Below are positions 15,211-22,672 of a stretch of 58,442 nt of DNA, in pieces (position 1 is the stretch's first letter; every line of letters begins with the position of its first letter). This DNA comes from Fibrobacter sp. (lineage in GTDB: Bacteria > Fibrobacterota > Fibrobacteria > Fibrobacterales > Fibrobacteraceae). Below the pieces are notes generated by a model. It made no database searches. It saw only the letters and a list, made by a program, of their open reading frames with translations, and was not told where the DNA came from. The stretch covers positions 1 to 58,442 of the forward strand of contig JAEDLI010000001.1 of NCBI GenBank assembly GCA_016295375.1, given 5' to 3'. The position numbers and the translations under genes are program-made.

Positions 15211-16845
15211 TTACTTGATGATGAGCATCGAGTCGTCCCAAGCTTCGTGCTTTTCGAGGCCCAGAAGGTTGGCCGTCGTTGCAGCGATGTTGGAAAGACC
15301 CCAGTCGCCTTCCTTGAGGGAAAGCTTGCCACCCGTTACGTTATCGTAAAGGATGCAAGGAACCTTGTTCAAGGTGTGGCTTGTCTTTGCCTTGAAGGTA
15401 CCGTCCTTGTTGACCTTCGGCATGCCGGTCTTCTTGTCGATTTCGTACATTTCGTCGGCGTTACCGTGGTCAGCCGTGATGATAGCGACACCACCGAGGG
15501 CGTCAATCACCGGGAGCAGGCGTGCAAGGCCGATATCCACAGCTTCGATAGCCATCGTGGCAGCGCGGAAGGAACCGGTGTGGCCCACCATGTCGCCGTT
15601 CGGGAAGTTGCAGCGGAGCGTCTGGTACTTGCCGCTCTTCAAGGCTTCGATCATGGCGTCGGTGATTTCGGCGGCCTTCATCCACGGGCGCTGTTCGAAC
15701 GGAACAACGTCGGATTCGATTTCCAGGTAGGTTTCGCCGTCGAACTTGCTGGAACGGTTACCATTCCAGAAGTAGGTCACGTGGCCGTACTTCTGCGTTT
15801 CGGAGCAGGCGAACTGCTTTACGCCCGTTTCGGAAAGCCATTCGCCGCTGGTTTCCTTGATGGCCGGAGGCGGCACCAAGAAGCGGTTCGGGAGCTTGAG
15901 GTCGCCGTCGTACTGGAGCATGCCGGCGTAGCAGACGTGCGGGAAGCGCTTGCGGTCAAATTCGCTGAAGGATTCTTCTTCGAAGGCGCGGGTGATTTCG
16001 ATGGCGCGGTCGCCACGGAAGTTGAAGAACACCACGGAGTCGCCATCGTTGATGGTACCCACCGGAGCGCCGTCCTTTGCAATCACGAACGGCGGGAGAT
16101 CCTGGTCAATGGCCTTGGTTTCGCCGCGGAGGGTTTCGATAGCCTGCGTAGCGTTGTCGAAGTAGCGGCCTTCGCCCAGCACGTGGGTCTTCCAGCCGAG
16201 TTCCACCATTTTCCAGTTAGCGTTGTAACGGTCCATGGTAATCTGCATACGGCCACCGCCGCTAGCAATGCAGACGTCGAATTCCGGGCTGCGGAGTTCG
16301 TCGAGGAACTTTTCGAACGGGCCGACGTAATCGAGGGCGGAAGTTTCCGGAACGTCACGGCCGTCGAGCAAGATGTGTACGCGGACCTTCTTGAGGCCTT
16401 CCTTCTTGGCCTGGGCGACCATGGCCTTGAGGTGGCTGATGTTGGAGTGGACGTTGCCGTCGCTGAAGAGGCCGATGAAGTGGAGCACGCTGTTCTTGGC
16501 GCGAACGTTCTCGGCAATTTCCTTCCAGGCATCGCGACCGAAGATGTCGCCGCTGTTGATGGCGTCTGCAACGAGGGCTGCACCCTGGTTGTACACCTGG
16601 CCCGCACCGATAGCGTTGTGGCCCACTTCGGAGTTACCCATATCTTCGTTGGTCGGCATACCGACGGCGCGGCCGTGAGCCTTCAGGAGCACGTTCGGGT
16701 ACATCTTGAAGAGGTTGTCGAGAGTCGGGGTGCGGGCGGCCTTGATGGCGTTGCCTTCGACCTTATCGGTGATACCAAAACCATCCATCACGATGGTTAC
16801 GACCGGTCCCTTGATGCCGGGGAAATTGGAAAGCTTCTTGAGCAT
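15211..16845 (-). CDS. gpmI: 2,3-bisphosphoglycerate-independent phosphoglycerate mutase
   Basis: 544 residues; interconverts 3- and 2-phosphoglycerate in glycolysis using two metal ions. The alkaline-phosphatase-like fold is shown by the metal motif VTIVMDGFG (Asp21), the phospho-serine motif MGNSEVGHN (Ser72), LLDGRDVPETSA, NFRGDRAIEITRAF and the C-terminal metal cluster ITADHGNADEM followed by SHTLNKVP. The length is slightly above the usual 510-515 because of small loop insertions. A GGAG site precedes the ATG. A terminator follows. It is a single-gene unit. Confidence 0.97.
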   Translation of the reverse strand: MLKKLSNFPGIKGPVVTIVMDGFGITDKVEGNAIKAARTPTLDNLFKMYPNVLLKAHGRAVGMPTNEDMGNSEVGHNAIGAGQVYNQGAALVADAINSGDIFGRDAWKEIAENVRAKNSVLHFIGLFSDGNVHSNISHLKAMVAQAKKEGLKKVRVHILLDGRDVPETSALDYVGPFEKFLDELRSPEFDVCIASGGGRMQITMDRYNANWKMVELGWKTHVLGEGRYFDNATQAIETLRGETKAIDQDLPPFVIAKDGAPVGTINDGDSVVFFNFRGDRAIEITRAFEEESFSEFDRKRFPHVCYAGMLQYDGDLKLPNRFLVPPPAIKETSGEWLSETGVKQFACSETQKYGHVTYFWNGNRSSKFDGETYLEIESDVVPFEQRPWMKAAEITDAMIEALKSGKYQTLRCNFPNGDMVGHTGSFRAATMAIEAVDIGLARLLPVIDALGGVAIITADHGNADEMYEIDKKTGMPKVNKDGTFKAKTSHTLNKVPCILYDNVTGGKLSLKEGDWGLSNIAATTANLLGLEKHEAWDDSMLIIK

Positions 16846-16927
16846 AGTTTACTCCGTATTGTGCCCGCGCAGTCTGTGCAGGCGTGTTAAATTACGGGCG
16901 TAAAGATAGAAAAAAACGTTTCCGTAT

Positions 16928-16958
16928 AAAAAAAGTAGCCCCGTGTTTGCGGGGCTAC
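16928..16958 (-). terminator. Terminator of the lipoprotein gene at 16987-17976
   Basis: Stem GTAGCCCCG (16935-16943) with CGGGGCTAC (16950-16958). On the minus strand it is followed by a run of seven T. It lies 28 nt past the stop. Confidence 0.88.
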
Positions 16959-16986
16959 CCATGTTATTTGCCGAATCTCCTAGAAA

Positions 16987-17976
16987 TTATTTTTTCTTGT
17001 AATAGACGAGGCCTAGGGTTCCACTAGTGGTGCTGGATGTCATGTTTTGGGTAACTCTCATGGGATAGCTGCCCGCCGGGGTTTTAACGATATACCACAA
17101 GGTTCCCTTGTCCATTTCCATTTTTTCTGTGGCTGTTCTCTCGTCGCTTTCCATGTCTTCCATGCAGACAGGATCCTTGGGGTCAATTCCTGCAGTGAGA
17201 ACACCGCCTTCTTCAGAAATTGTTACGCCTGCAGCTGCTTGCAGATACACGATCTCGTTTTCCACCACCAACGTGAGCTGGGCTTCCGTGCCACCATCCA
17301 AGTTCATGTAATTGATATCGCTACCTACATCGTTCTTAAGTGTTATTTCTTGACGTGCGAGTTCAGTACAGGTCTTGGGCCCTTCACTAGACGAAGACCC
17401 TATAGCCTTGCATTCCAATTCAAAATCGGAGGATTTGAGGGCAGTATAGTGAAGATTGGGGTCTTCTTCAACGCTCATATATGCCCATACATACAGTACG
17501 AACTTACCGCATCCGATTTTATCTTGGTTGAGCGGAACTTTGCTGAATGACGCTGCCATAGAAATCTTGTCGGTCGGGAAATCGACGTTTCCGTCAATGT
17601 TAAGGCTGTCGACAAGGTAGGTCTTTCCGTCGTCACCATATTTTCCAACGATAAACGAGAGACTGTCAAATGTGAACCAGAAATCCTCATCTGCGTCGTG
17701 ACCTTCAGGTATGAAGTCGTAGTCAAAACTCAATGATCCGCTCAGATTGAGTTCCCATCCACCTTTGCCATCTGCAAGAACCTTGGTCATGATAGATGAT
17801 GCTGAATTTATGGGTGAGGTTTCCGAGGCCGAAGAGAGGATGATTTCTTGGGCGGAGGAGGTTCCATCGCCTTCATCTGCACTAGAACTGCTGTCGCCAC
17901 CGCAAGCGGTGAGAGCAGCGGAGCCCAGCGCGAAAACGGAACACGCAAGAATGGATTTTACGAATTGGAATTTCAT
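16987..17976 (-). CDS. Secreted lipoprotein, function unknown
   Basis: 329 residues from the ATG at 17976, chosen because GAGGAAAA sits just upstream and the signal peptide (MKFQFVKSILACSVFALGSAALTAC) begins there; an in-frame start further out would add 46 implausible residues. The lipobox TAC is followed by GGDSSSSADEGDG, the same Ser/Asp-rich spacer seen in other lipoproteins here. Two beta-rich domains follow, separated by a second Ser-rich stretch (GSSSSEGPKTC). The C-terminal half holds a short cysteine pair (TCTELAR... DPVCMED). I recognise no family. A terminator follows the gene. Confidence 0.85.
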   Translation of the reverse strand: MKFQFVKSILACSVFALGSAALTACGGDSSSSADEGDGTSSAQEIILSSASETSPINSASSIMTKVLADGKGGWELNLSGSLSFDYDFIPEGHDADEDFWFTFDSLSFIVGKYGDDGKTYLVDSLNIDGNVDFPTDKISMAASFSKVPLNQDKIGCGKFVLYVWAYMSVEEDPNLHYTALKSSDFELECKAIGSSSSEGPKTCTELARQEITLKNDVGSDINYMNLDGGTEAQLTLVVENEIVYLQAAAGVTISEEGGVLTAGIDPKDPVCMEDMESDERTATEKMEMDKGTLWYIVKTPAGSYPMRVTQNMTSSTTSGTLGLVYYKKK

Positions 17977-18061
17977 GATGTTTTCCTCATAAAAAGTTTT
18001 CTGCCTTTGAAAATAAACAAAAATGGACGAAAAAGCAAACGAAAAAGCGAAAAATTCTAGA

Positions 18062-18217
18062 AAAACGCCTTGTTTTGGGCGTTCCCCGCCCCAAAGTAAA
18101 GAACAATTCATCACGAAGGGCGGGTCGGGCCATACTCGTCAGGGCTTCCAGCCCTGCCTCACCGAGCCCGTCCGTTGTCCGGTCTCGTCCCCTTACGGGG
18201 TCACTGTCCCTAACGCA
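18062..18217. repeat. GC-rich dispersed-element-like sequence overlapping the uvrB 3' end
   Basis: Starts with TTTTGGGCGTTCCCCGCCCC, continues with CGGGTCGGGC and several small palindromes (AGGGCTTCCAGCCCT, CCCCTTACGGGG) and ends CCCTAACGC. From memory it resembles intergenic elements of this form in Bacteroidetes genomes. Its terminal CTA is the complement of the uvrB stop codon, so the element supplies the end of UvrB. Confidence 0.45.
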
Positions 18218-20402
18218 TATTTCGGATAATGTCCCGCAGACGCGCCGCTTCCTCGAAGTCGAGGCGCGCGGCGGCTTCCTTCATTTGCCGTTCCAGGTCT
18301 TCCAGCGAACTTGTCATCCCCGCGGAGGCGGGGATCTCCTTTCTTACATCGTGCCTCGAGCCTTTCTCTCGTCTAAACTTGGAGGGCTGCAGCGGTTCCA
18401 TCGGACGAATGCCGAGATTAGTTCCAAGTTCTGAGTTACTAGTTACTAGTTCGTCATCGTCAATGTCGACACCGTCGATTCCAAGGGGATCCGCGATTCT
18501 CAGGTCGTCTTCCAGCTTGCGGGTCACGGACTTCGGCGTGATGCCGTGTTCCTTGTTGAATTCTTCCTGCACGGCCCTGCGGCGGGCGGTTTCGGTGACG
18601 GCCTTTTCCAGACTGTCGGTCATGTTGTCTGCAAAGAGCAAGACTGTACCGTTCACGTTACGGCTCGCGCGTCCCATGGTCTGGATGAGGCTCCTGTAGT
18701 TGCGCAGGAACCCTTCCTTGTCGGCGTCGAGTATGGCCACCATGCTCACTTCGGGCAGGTCCAGTCCTTCGCGCAGCAGGTTGATGCCCACGAGCACGTC
18801 GAATTCTCCGGTGCGCAAGCCCCGGATTAGTTCGTGACGTTCCAGCGTCTTGATATCGCTGTGCAGGTAACGCGCGCGGATGCCCGCTTCCACAAAAAAG
18901 TCGGTGAGGTCCTGCGCCATCTTCTTGGTGAGGGTCGTCACCAGCACGCGGTCGCCGTTCTTGACGACCTCCTCGATGCGGTACAGGAGCACGTCCATCT
19001 GACCCTTGATGGGGAACATCTCGATTTTCGGGTCCAAAAGTCCGGTGGGCCTGTTAATTTGTTCGGTAACGACACCGCCGGTCTTGGTAAGTTCGTAATC
19101 GCCGGGGGTTGCAGACACGAAAAGCACCTGTTTCGGGTACATGTACTCGAATTCGGCAAAGTTCATCGGGCGGTTGTCCAGCGCGCAGGGGAGGCGGAAC
19201 CCGTACTGCACAAGCGTCGTCTTGCGGGATTTGTCGCCTTCGGCCATGCCGCCCACCTGCGGAATACTCACGTGGGATTCATCCACCATCAAGAGCCAGT
19301 CGTCGCCGAAGTAGTCGATAAGCGTAAACGGGCGCGTACCCGGGGCGCGGTTCTCGATAATGCGGGAGTAATTCTCGATGCCGCTGCACATGCCGGTCTC
19401 GCGAATCATTTCCATGTCGTAGCGGGTGCGGCTGCTGAGGCGCGCCGATTCCAGCACCTTGCCTTCTTTGTCCAGTTCTGCAAGGCGCTCGGTCAGTTCC
19501 ACCTGCATGCGCTGTAAGATTCCCGCGCGGCCTTCTTCTTTCGTCACGAAGTGCTTTGCTGGTGCAATCGTCATCTCGTCCATTTCCTGCGTGACTTCGC
19601 CGGTAATGATGTTGAAGCGCACGAGCCTGTCCACCTCGTCGCCGAACAGTTCGATGCGGAGCCCTTCTTCGTCGTAGCTCGGGTGGATTTCAATCACGTC
19701 GCCGTGCACGCGGAAACTGCCGCGCTCCAGGCTGAAATCGTTTCTCGTGTATTGGATTCGCACCAGGTCGTGGAGAATCTTGTCCCGGTCGTAAACGTCG
19801 CCTTTCTTGATGCGGACCATCAAGTCGAAGTATTCGCTGGGGCTACCCAAACCGTAGATGCAGCTTACGGAGGCCACGATAATCACGTCCCTGCGGGTGA
19901 GCAAGTTAGCGGTGGCGCGCAGGCGGAGCTTGTCAATCTCGTCGTTGATGCTGGCATCCTTCTCGATGAAGGTGTCTGTGTGCGGAATATACGCTTCGGG
20001 CTGGAAATAGTCGTAATAGCTTACGAAGTATTCCACCGCATTGTGCGGGAAGAACGCCTTGAATTCCTGGTAGAGCTGGGCAGCGAGCGTCTTGTTGTGC
20101 GTGAGGATGAGCGTCGGTTTGCCTACGTTCTTGATGACGTTCGCCATGGTGAACGTCTTGCCGGAACCGGTCACGCCAAGCAGCGTCTGGAACTGTTCAC
20201 CGTGCTTGAAACCTTCGGTCAATTCCTCGATGGCCTTCGGCTGGTCGCCCGCCGCACCGTAAGGGCTCACGAGTTCAAAATTTGCGCGGGTCGGCGACTG
20301 GAACTGCTTTAAATGCCCCGGCAAACTCTGCTCGGGCGGTAGCGGTTTCGCTATCGGTTTCGCATACGGGTCAGGTGTAATTGTCTTGCGTGCGCGTGCC
20401 AT
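18210..20402 (-). CDS. uvrB: Excinuclease ABC subunit B
   Basis: 730 residues, longer than the usual 660-680. UvrB is the damage-verifying helicase-like subunit of nucleotide excision repair. Seen: Walker A GVTGSGKTFTMANV near residue 75, the beta-hairpin region YYDYFQPEAYIP, DESHVSIPQ, LFVSATPGDYE, the helicase motifs GLDLPEVSMVAI and QTMGRASRN, and the C-terminal UVR domain that binds UvrC (LEDLERQMKEAAARLDFEE). The extra length lies between residues about 645 and 697, just before the UVR domain, where two non-coding repeat families are translated in frame: a heptamer array (ELVTSNSELGTN) and a REP palindrome (EIPASAGMT). The 3' stop lies in another repeat. The linker is flexible in UvrB, so function is probably retained. 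Confidence 0.97.
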   Translation of the reverse strand: MARARKTITPDPYAKPIAKPLPPEQSLPGHLKQFQSPTRANFELVSPYGAAGDQPKAIEELTEGFKHGEQFQTLLGVTGSGKTFTMANVIKNVGKPTLILTHNKTLAAQLYQEFKAFFPHNAVEYFVSYYDYFQPEAYIPHTDTFIEKDASINDEIDKLRLRATANLLTRRDVIIVASVSCIYGLGSPSEYFDLMVRIKKGDVYDRDKILHDLVRIQYTRNDFSLERGSFRVHGDVIEIHPSYDEEGLRIELFGDEVDRLVRFNIITGEVTQEMDEMTIAPAKHFVTKEEGRAGILQRMQVELTERLAELDKEGKVLESARLSSRTRYDMEMIRETGMCSGIENYSRIIENRAPGTRPFTLIDYFGDDWLLMVDESHVSIPQVGGMAEGDKSRKTTLVQYGFRLPCALDNRPMNFAEFEYMYPKQVLFVSATPGDYELTKTGGVVTEQINRPTGLLDPKIEMFPIKGQMDVLLYRIEEVVKNGDRVLVTTLTKKMAQDLTDFFVEAGIRARYLHSDIKTLERHELIRGLRTGEFDVLVGINLLREGLDLPEVSMVAILDADKEGFLRNYRSLIQTMGRASRNVNGTVLLFADNMTDSLEKAVTETARRRAVQEEFNKEHGITPKSVTRKLEDDLRIADPLGIDGVDIDDDELVTSNSELGTNLGIRPMEPLQPSKFRREKGSRHDVRKEIPASAGMTSSLEDLERQMKEAAARLDFEEAARLRDIIRNMR
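18316..18335. repeat. REP-like palindrome inside uvrB
   Basis: ATCCCCGC, GGAG, GCGGGGAT with TTGTC on the left and CTCC on the right: a full copy of the family, translated as EIPASAGMTS in the UvrB linker without breaking the frame. Confidence 0.85.
18418..18452. repeat. Heptamer array inside uvrB
   Basis: Five heptamers in phase: TTAGTTC CAAGTTC TGAGTTA CTAGTTA CTAGTTC. It is the same repeat type as the intergenic arrays, here read as codons of the UvrB linker. Confidence 0.75.
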
Positions 20403-20405
20403 GGG

Positions 20406-20489
20406 ATTAGGATCTAGGGGTTAGGATTTAGGGGCTAGTTTCTGGCTTGTATTCACTAGATCCTAGCTCCTACCCCCTATCCCCTAAAA
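20406..20489. repeat. Heptanucleotide array between uvrB and the gene at 20507
   Basis: 84 nt = 12 heptamers. Units include ATTAGGA, TCTAGGG, GTTAGGA, TTTAGGG, then ACTAGAT, CCTAGCT, CCTACCC, CCTATCC, CCTAAAA. The two halves are roughly inverted relative to each other (TAGGG versus CCCTA), so the whole could fold back. Confidence 0.75.
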
Positions 20490-20506
20490 AATAGTAAATT
20501 TCCGTT

Positions 20507-20881
20507 ATGGATCACGAGTATAGCATTTCAGGTCGGCTTTGGGTGGATAATGTCGATTCGGTCCTGTTGAACCAGGATTGTCGGGAATACGCCATAGGCG
20601 ATATCGTGTTCCTGCTTTCGCCTGCGGGTGTCAACGAAATTCAAATATCCCTTAGGGATAAATCTATGGCGGTGTCAATTTCTGACGATAAAATTTCCAC
20701 TTGCTGCGCCGATCTTTCCCGTAGGTTTGCGTCCCGTGTCCGTATGGAAAGGCTCCACGAAGAATACGGCAATGCCAACGTGTTCAACGGCGGATCGGAC
20801 TACGAAGTGGTCTGCGCCGACAGCTTGGTCTGTGAATACGATAATGGCAGGGAAATCGCTTTTAGTAAGCAATCTGTGTGA
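20507..20881 (+). CDS. Small hypothetical protein
   Basis: 124 residues with no signal peptide or membrane segment, so probably cytoplasmic. Sequence marks: MDHEYSISGRLWVDNVDS, a middle segment rich in short beta strands, a Cys pair (STCCADLS), and a tail with VVCADSLVCEYDNG. I recognise no family. It is convergent with mltG, their stop codons about 10 nt apart. The start has no clear Shine-Dalgarno. The uninterrupted frame in a tightly packed position supports a real gene, but not strongly. Confidence 0.6.
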   Translation: MDHEYSISGRLWVDNVDSVLLNQDCREYAIGDIVFLLSPAGVNEIQISLRDKSMAVSISDDKISTCCADLSRRFASRVRMERLHEEYGNANVFNGGSDYEVVCADSLVCEYDNGREIAFSKQSV

Positions 20882-20890
20882 GTGTAGTCC

Positions 20891-21898
20891 TCACTCTCCT
20901 CTGTTCTTCGCAGCCACGTCCTTGAACTTGTTGTGGTCGGTGAGTGTGCTGCTGAAGAAGTGAGTTCCCGAACCGTCGTCTTTTGCAACAAAGTAAAGTG
21001 CCTTGGTGTCGGCAGGGAACAGCGCCGCCTCTATGGCCTTGCGCCCCGGGTTCGAAATGGGCCCTGGCATCAGGCCCTTGAACTTGCGGGTGTTGTAGGG
21101 ACTGTCGCTGTTGAGCTGGCTCTTGTAGATGGGCCCGGTCAAGTTTCTGAAGATGAACCGCACCGTGGGGTCGGCCCCCAGCGGCATGCCGATTTCAAGC
21201 CTGTTGTGGAAAACGCCTGCAATCAAGAACCGTTCATCGGGCTTGCCGGTTTCTTCTTCTACTACGCTTGCAAGGGTAAGCACCTTGTGCCAGTTGCCGA
21301 GAGTCGCCCACTTGGAGCCAGGCTTGTTTTTCATCTCGTCCCGAAGCTTCAGGTTTGCTGCCACCATCTGTCTGATGATAGTCTCTTCGGTTGCATCGAT
21401 GGCAAAGGGGTAGGTGTCGGGCAGCAGGTAGCCTTCCAAGGAGTTTGCATCTACGCCCAGGGACTGGGCGAACTTCGGGTCCTGGACCAACTTGTTCCAG
21501 CGGTCCTCGTTTAGGTCGGGAAACGCTTTTTTCAGGTAGGCGGGAATTTCCCAGCTTGCCCGACCTTCGGGGATGGTCACCTTGCGAACGGCGTTCTTGC
21601 CACTTGCAAGCAGGGTGAAGATTTGTTCCAGGGTCTGCCGAGGCGGAATCTCGTACCAGCCAGCCTTGAGGTTTGGCTTGTCTATTTTGTTCCGGACCTT
21701 GAATGCCAGTCCGTCCTTCCAGACGCCCTTTTCCTGTAAAATTTGAGATACTTTGGCCGCCGAACTGCCCTTGGGAATCTCCAAAAGCACGGTTTCTTGG
21801 TTATCGGATACCGCATTTATGCGTTTTTTTCCTTGAAAAACGGCAAAAATCGCCAAAATGACCAGCAAAAGCACGGAAATGGTAAAAATCTTCTTCAT
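20891..21898 (-). CDS. mltG: Endolytic murein transglycosylase MltG (YceG-like)
   Basis: 335 residues from the ATG at 21898; a TTG ten codons upstream is possible but would put extra residues before the membrane anchor. One N-terminal membrane segment (IFTISVLLLVILAIFAVF) anchors the protein in the inner membrane. A LysM-like part (VLLEIPKGSSAAKVSQILQE) precedes the catalytic YceG domain. The family glutamate is in LASVVEEETGKPDE, followed by the typical AGVFHNRLEIGMPLGADPT and PYNTRKFKGLMPGPISNPG. MltG cleaves nascent glycan strands and so sets strand length. No neighbour of the cell-wall pathway is adjacent. Confidence 0.95.
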   Translation of the reverse strand: MKKIFTISVLLLVILAIFAVFQGKKRINAVSDNQETVLLEIPKGSSAAKVSQILQEKGVWKDGLAFKVRNKIDKPNLKAGWYEIPPRQTLEQIFTLLASGKNAVRKVTIPEGRASWEIPAYLKKAFPDLNEDRWNKLVQDPKFAQSLGVDANSLEGYLLPDTYPFAIDATEETIIRQMVAANLKLRDEMKNKPGSKWATLGNWHKVLTLASVVEEETGKPDERFLIAGVFHNRLEIGMPLGADPTVRFIFRNLTGPIYKSQLNSDSPYNTRKFKGLMPGPISNPGRKAIEAALFPADTKALYFVAKDDGSGTHFFSSTLTDHNKFKDVAAKNRGE

Positions 21899-21996
21899 AT
21901 CGTAAAAATTTAAAAGAAAATCTCCCAATTTGCCAAAATAAAAGGTATATTCCTACTGCATAGTTGTATATTTTACCATGTTTATTGAGGAATAAC

Positions 21997-22434
21997 ATGA
22001 AAAAGGTTTTATTTGTTGCTCTTTCCCTGATGGTGGCCGCTGCTTTTGCTGCGCCGAACAAAGTGAAGTCCAAGCTGGGCGATATTGACTTGACCAAGGA
22101 AAAGGGCGGTGGATCCGTGGTTTGCACCGCAGGCTTTAACGACGAACTCACCATCGTGAAGGACGGTGACACCGAAGTGCTGGTCAAGGGTAACTGCGGC
22201 CAGGGCTGGGTGGCCAAGTCTAAGGTGGAATATGTGGCTCAGGCCGCTGGCGACAAGTCCATGAAGTTGGAAGGCGTGGACGTGGTCGGCTGGCTCGATA
22301 ACCCCAGCGCCGTGTTCGTGTTGGAAAACGACGACATCGACTTCGACGGTGTGAACATCGATCGTGACTTCAAGGAATACCTGCAGCACACGATGGACCG
22401 CGAACAGATGGAAATGCACAACAACGAAAACTAA
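21997..22434 (+). CDS. Small secreted protein, function unknown
   Basis: 145 residues from the ATG at 21997, which has TTGAGGAAT just upstream. The signal peptide MKKVLFVALSLMVAAAFA ends in AFA-A. The mature part is acidic, with one Cys pair (VVCTAGF ... GNCGQG), a lysine-rich start, a hydrophobic middle (DVVGWLDNPSAVFVLEND) and a charged C-terminal helix (EYLQHTMDREQMEMHN). I know no family. It is a single-gene unit ended by a strong terminator, which suggests a well-expressed periplasmic or surface protein. Confidence 0.85.
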   Translation: MKKVLFVALSLMVAAAFAAPNKVKSKLGDIDLTKEKGGGSVVCTAGFNDELTIVKDGDTEVLVKGNCGQGWVAKSKVEYVAQAAGDKSMKLEGVDVVGWLDNPSAVFVLENDDIDFDGVNIDRDFKEYLQHTMDREQMEMHNNEN

Positions 22435-22457
22435 GTTGTCTGTGTAGCACACTTGTC

Positions 22458-22477
22458 ATCCTCGCAGAGGCGAGGAT
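22458..22477. repeat. REP-like palindrome
   Basis: ATCCTCGC, AGAG, GCGAGGAT with TTGTC on the left. The arms differ from the ATCCCCGC copies but pair fully. Confidence 0.8.
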
Positions 22478-22489
22478 TCGTCAGAGATA

Positions 22490-22518
22490 ACCCCGGCACT
22501 GCGCTGGGGTGTTTTTTT
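22490..22518 (+). terminator. Terminator of the gene at 21997
   Basis: ACCCCGGC ... GCGCTGGGGT hairpin followed by GTTTTTTT. Confidence 0.8.
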
Positions 22519-22621
22519 GTTAAAGAATGTGCTCGATTGTGGTGCCCCAAGACAAGATAGAATGGACGTGTTTACATCAGCAACAGATTGTTACCATAAT
22601 TTGACTTGAATAACGCGGTCT

Positions 22622-22648
22622 CTGAAATTATTTTTAGACGGTATATAT
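22622..22648 (+). promoter_or_regulatory. Conserved A/T-rich motif upstream of the GH5 gene
   Basis: CTGAAATTATTTTTAGACGG followed by TATATA, 25 nt before the ATG. It aligns with TTGAAACTATTTTTAATACG followed by AATATA before the next giant gene (26316-26341) and less well with TTGAATTATATTTAC near 51136. A shared promoter or regulator site for cellulase genes is an inference from three sites. Confidence 0.35.
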
Positions 22649-22672
22649 CACAAATCTAGAGATGGGTATTGT

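Noticed and set aside
15247..16890. A 547-codon open frame on the plus strand, antisense to gpmI
   Set aside because: It mirrors gpmI codons almost exactly; gpmI has all catalytic motifs, while the antisense product has none. Strong codon bias makes long antisense frames common here.
19551..20312. A 253-codon open frame antisense to uvrB
   Set aside because: Shadow of the UvrB reading frame; no family features.
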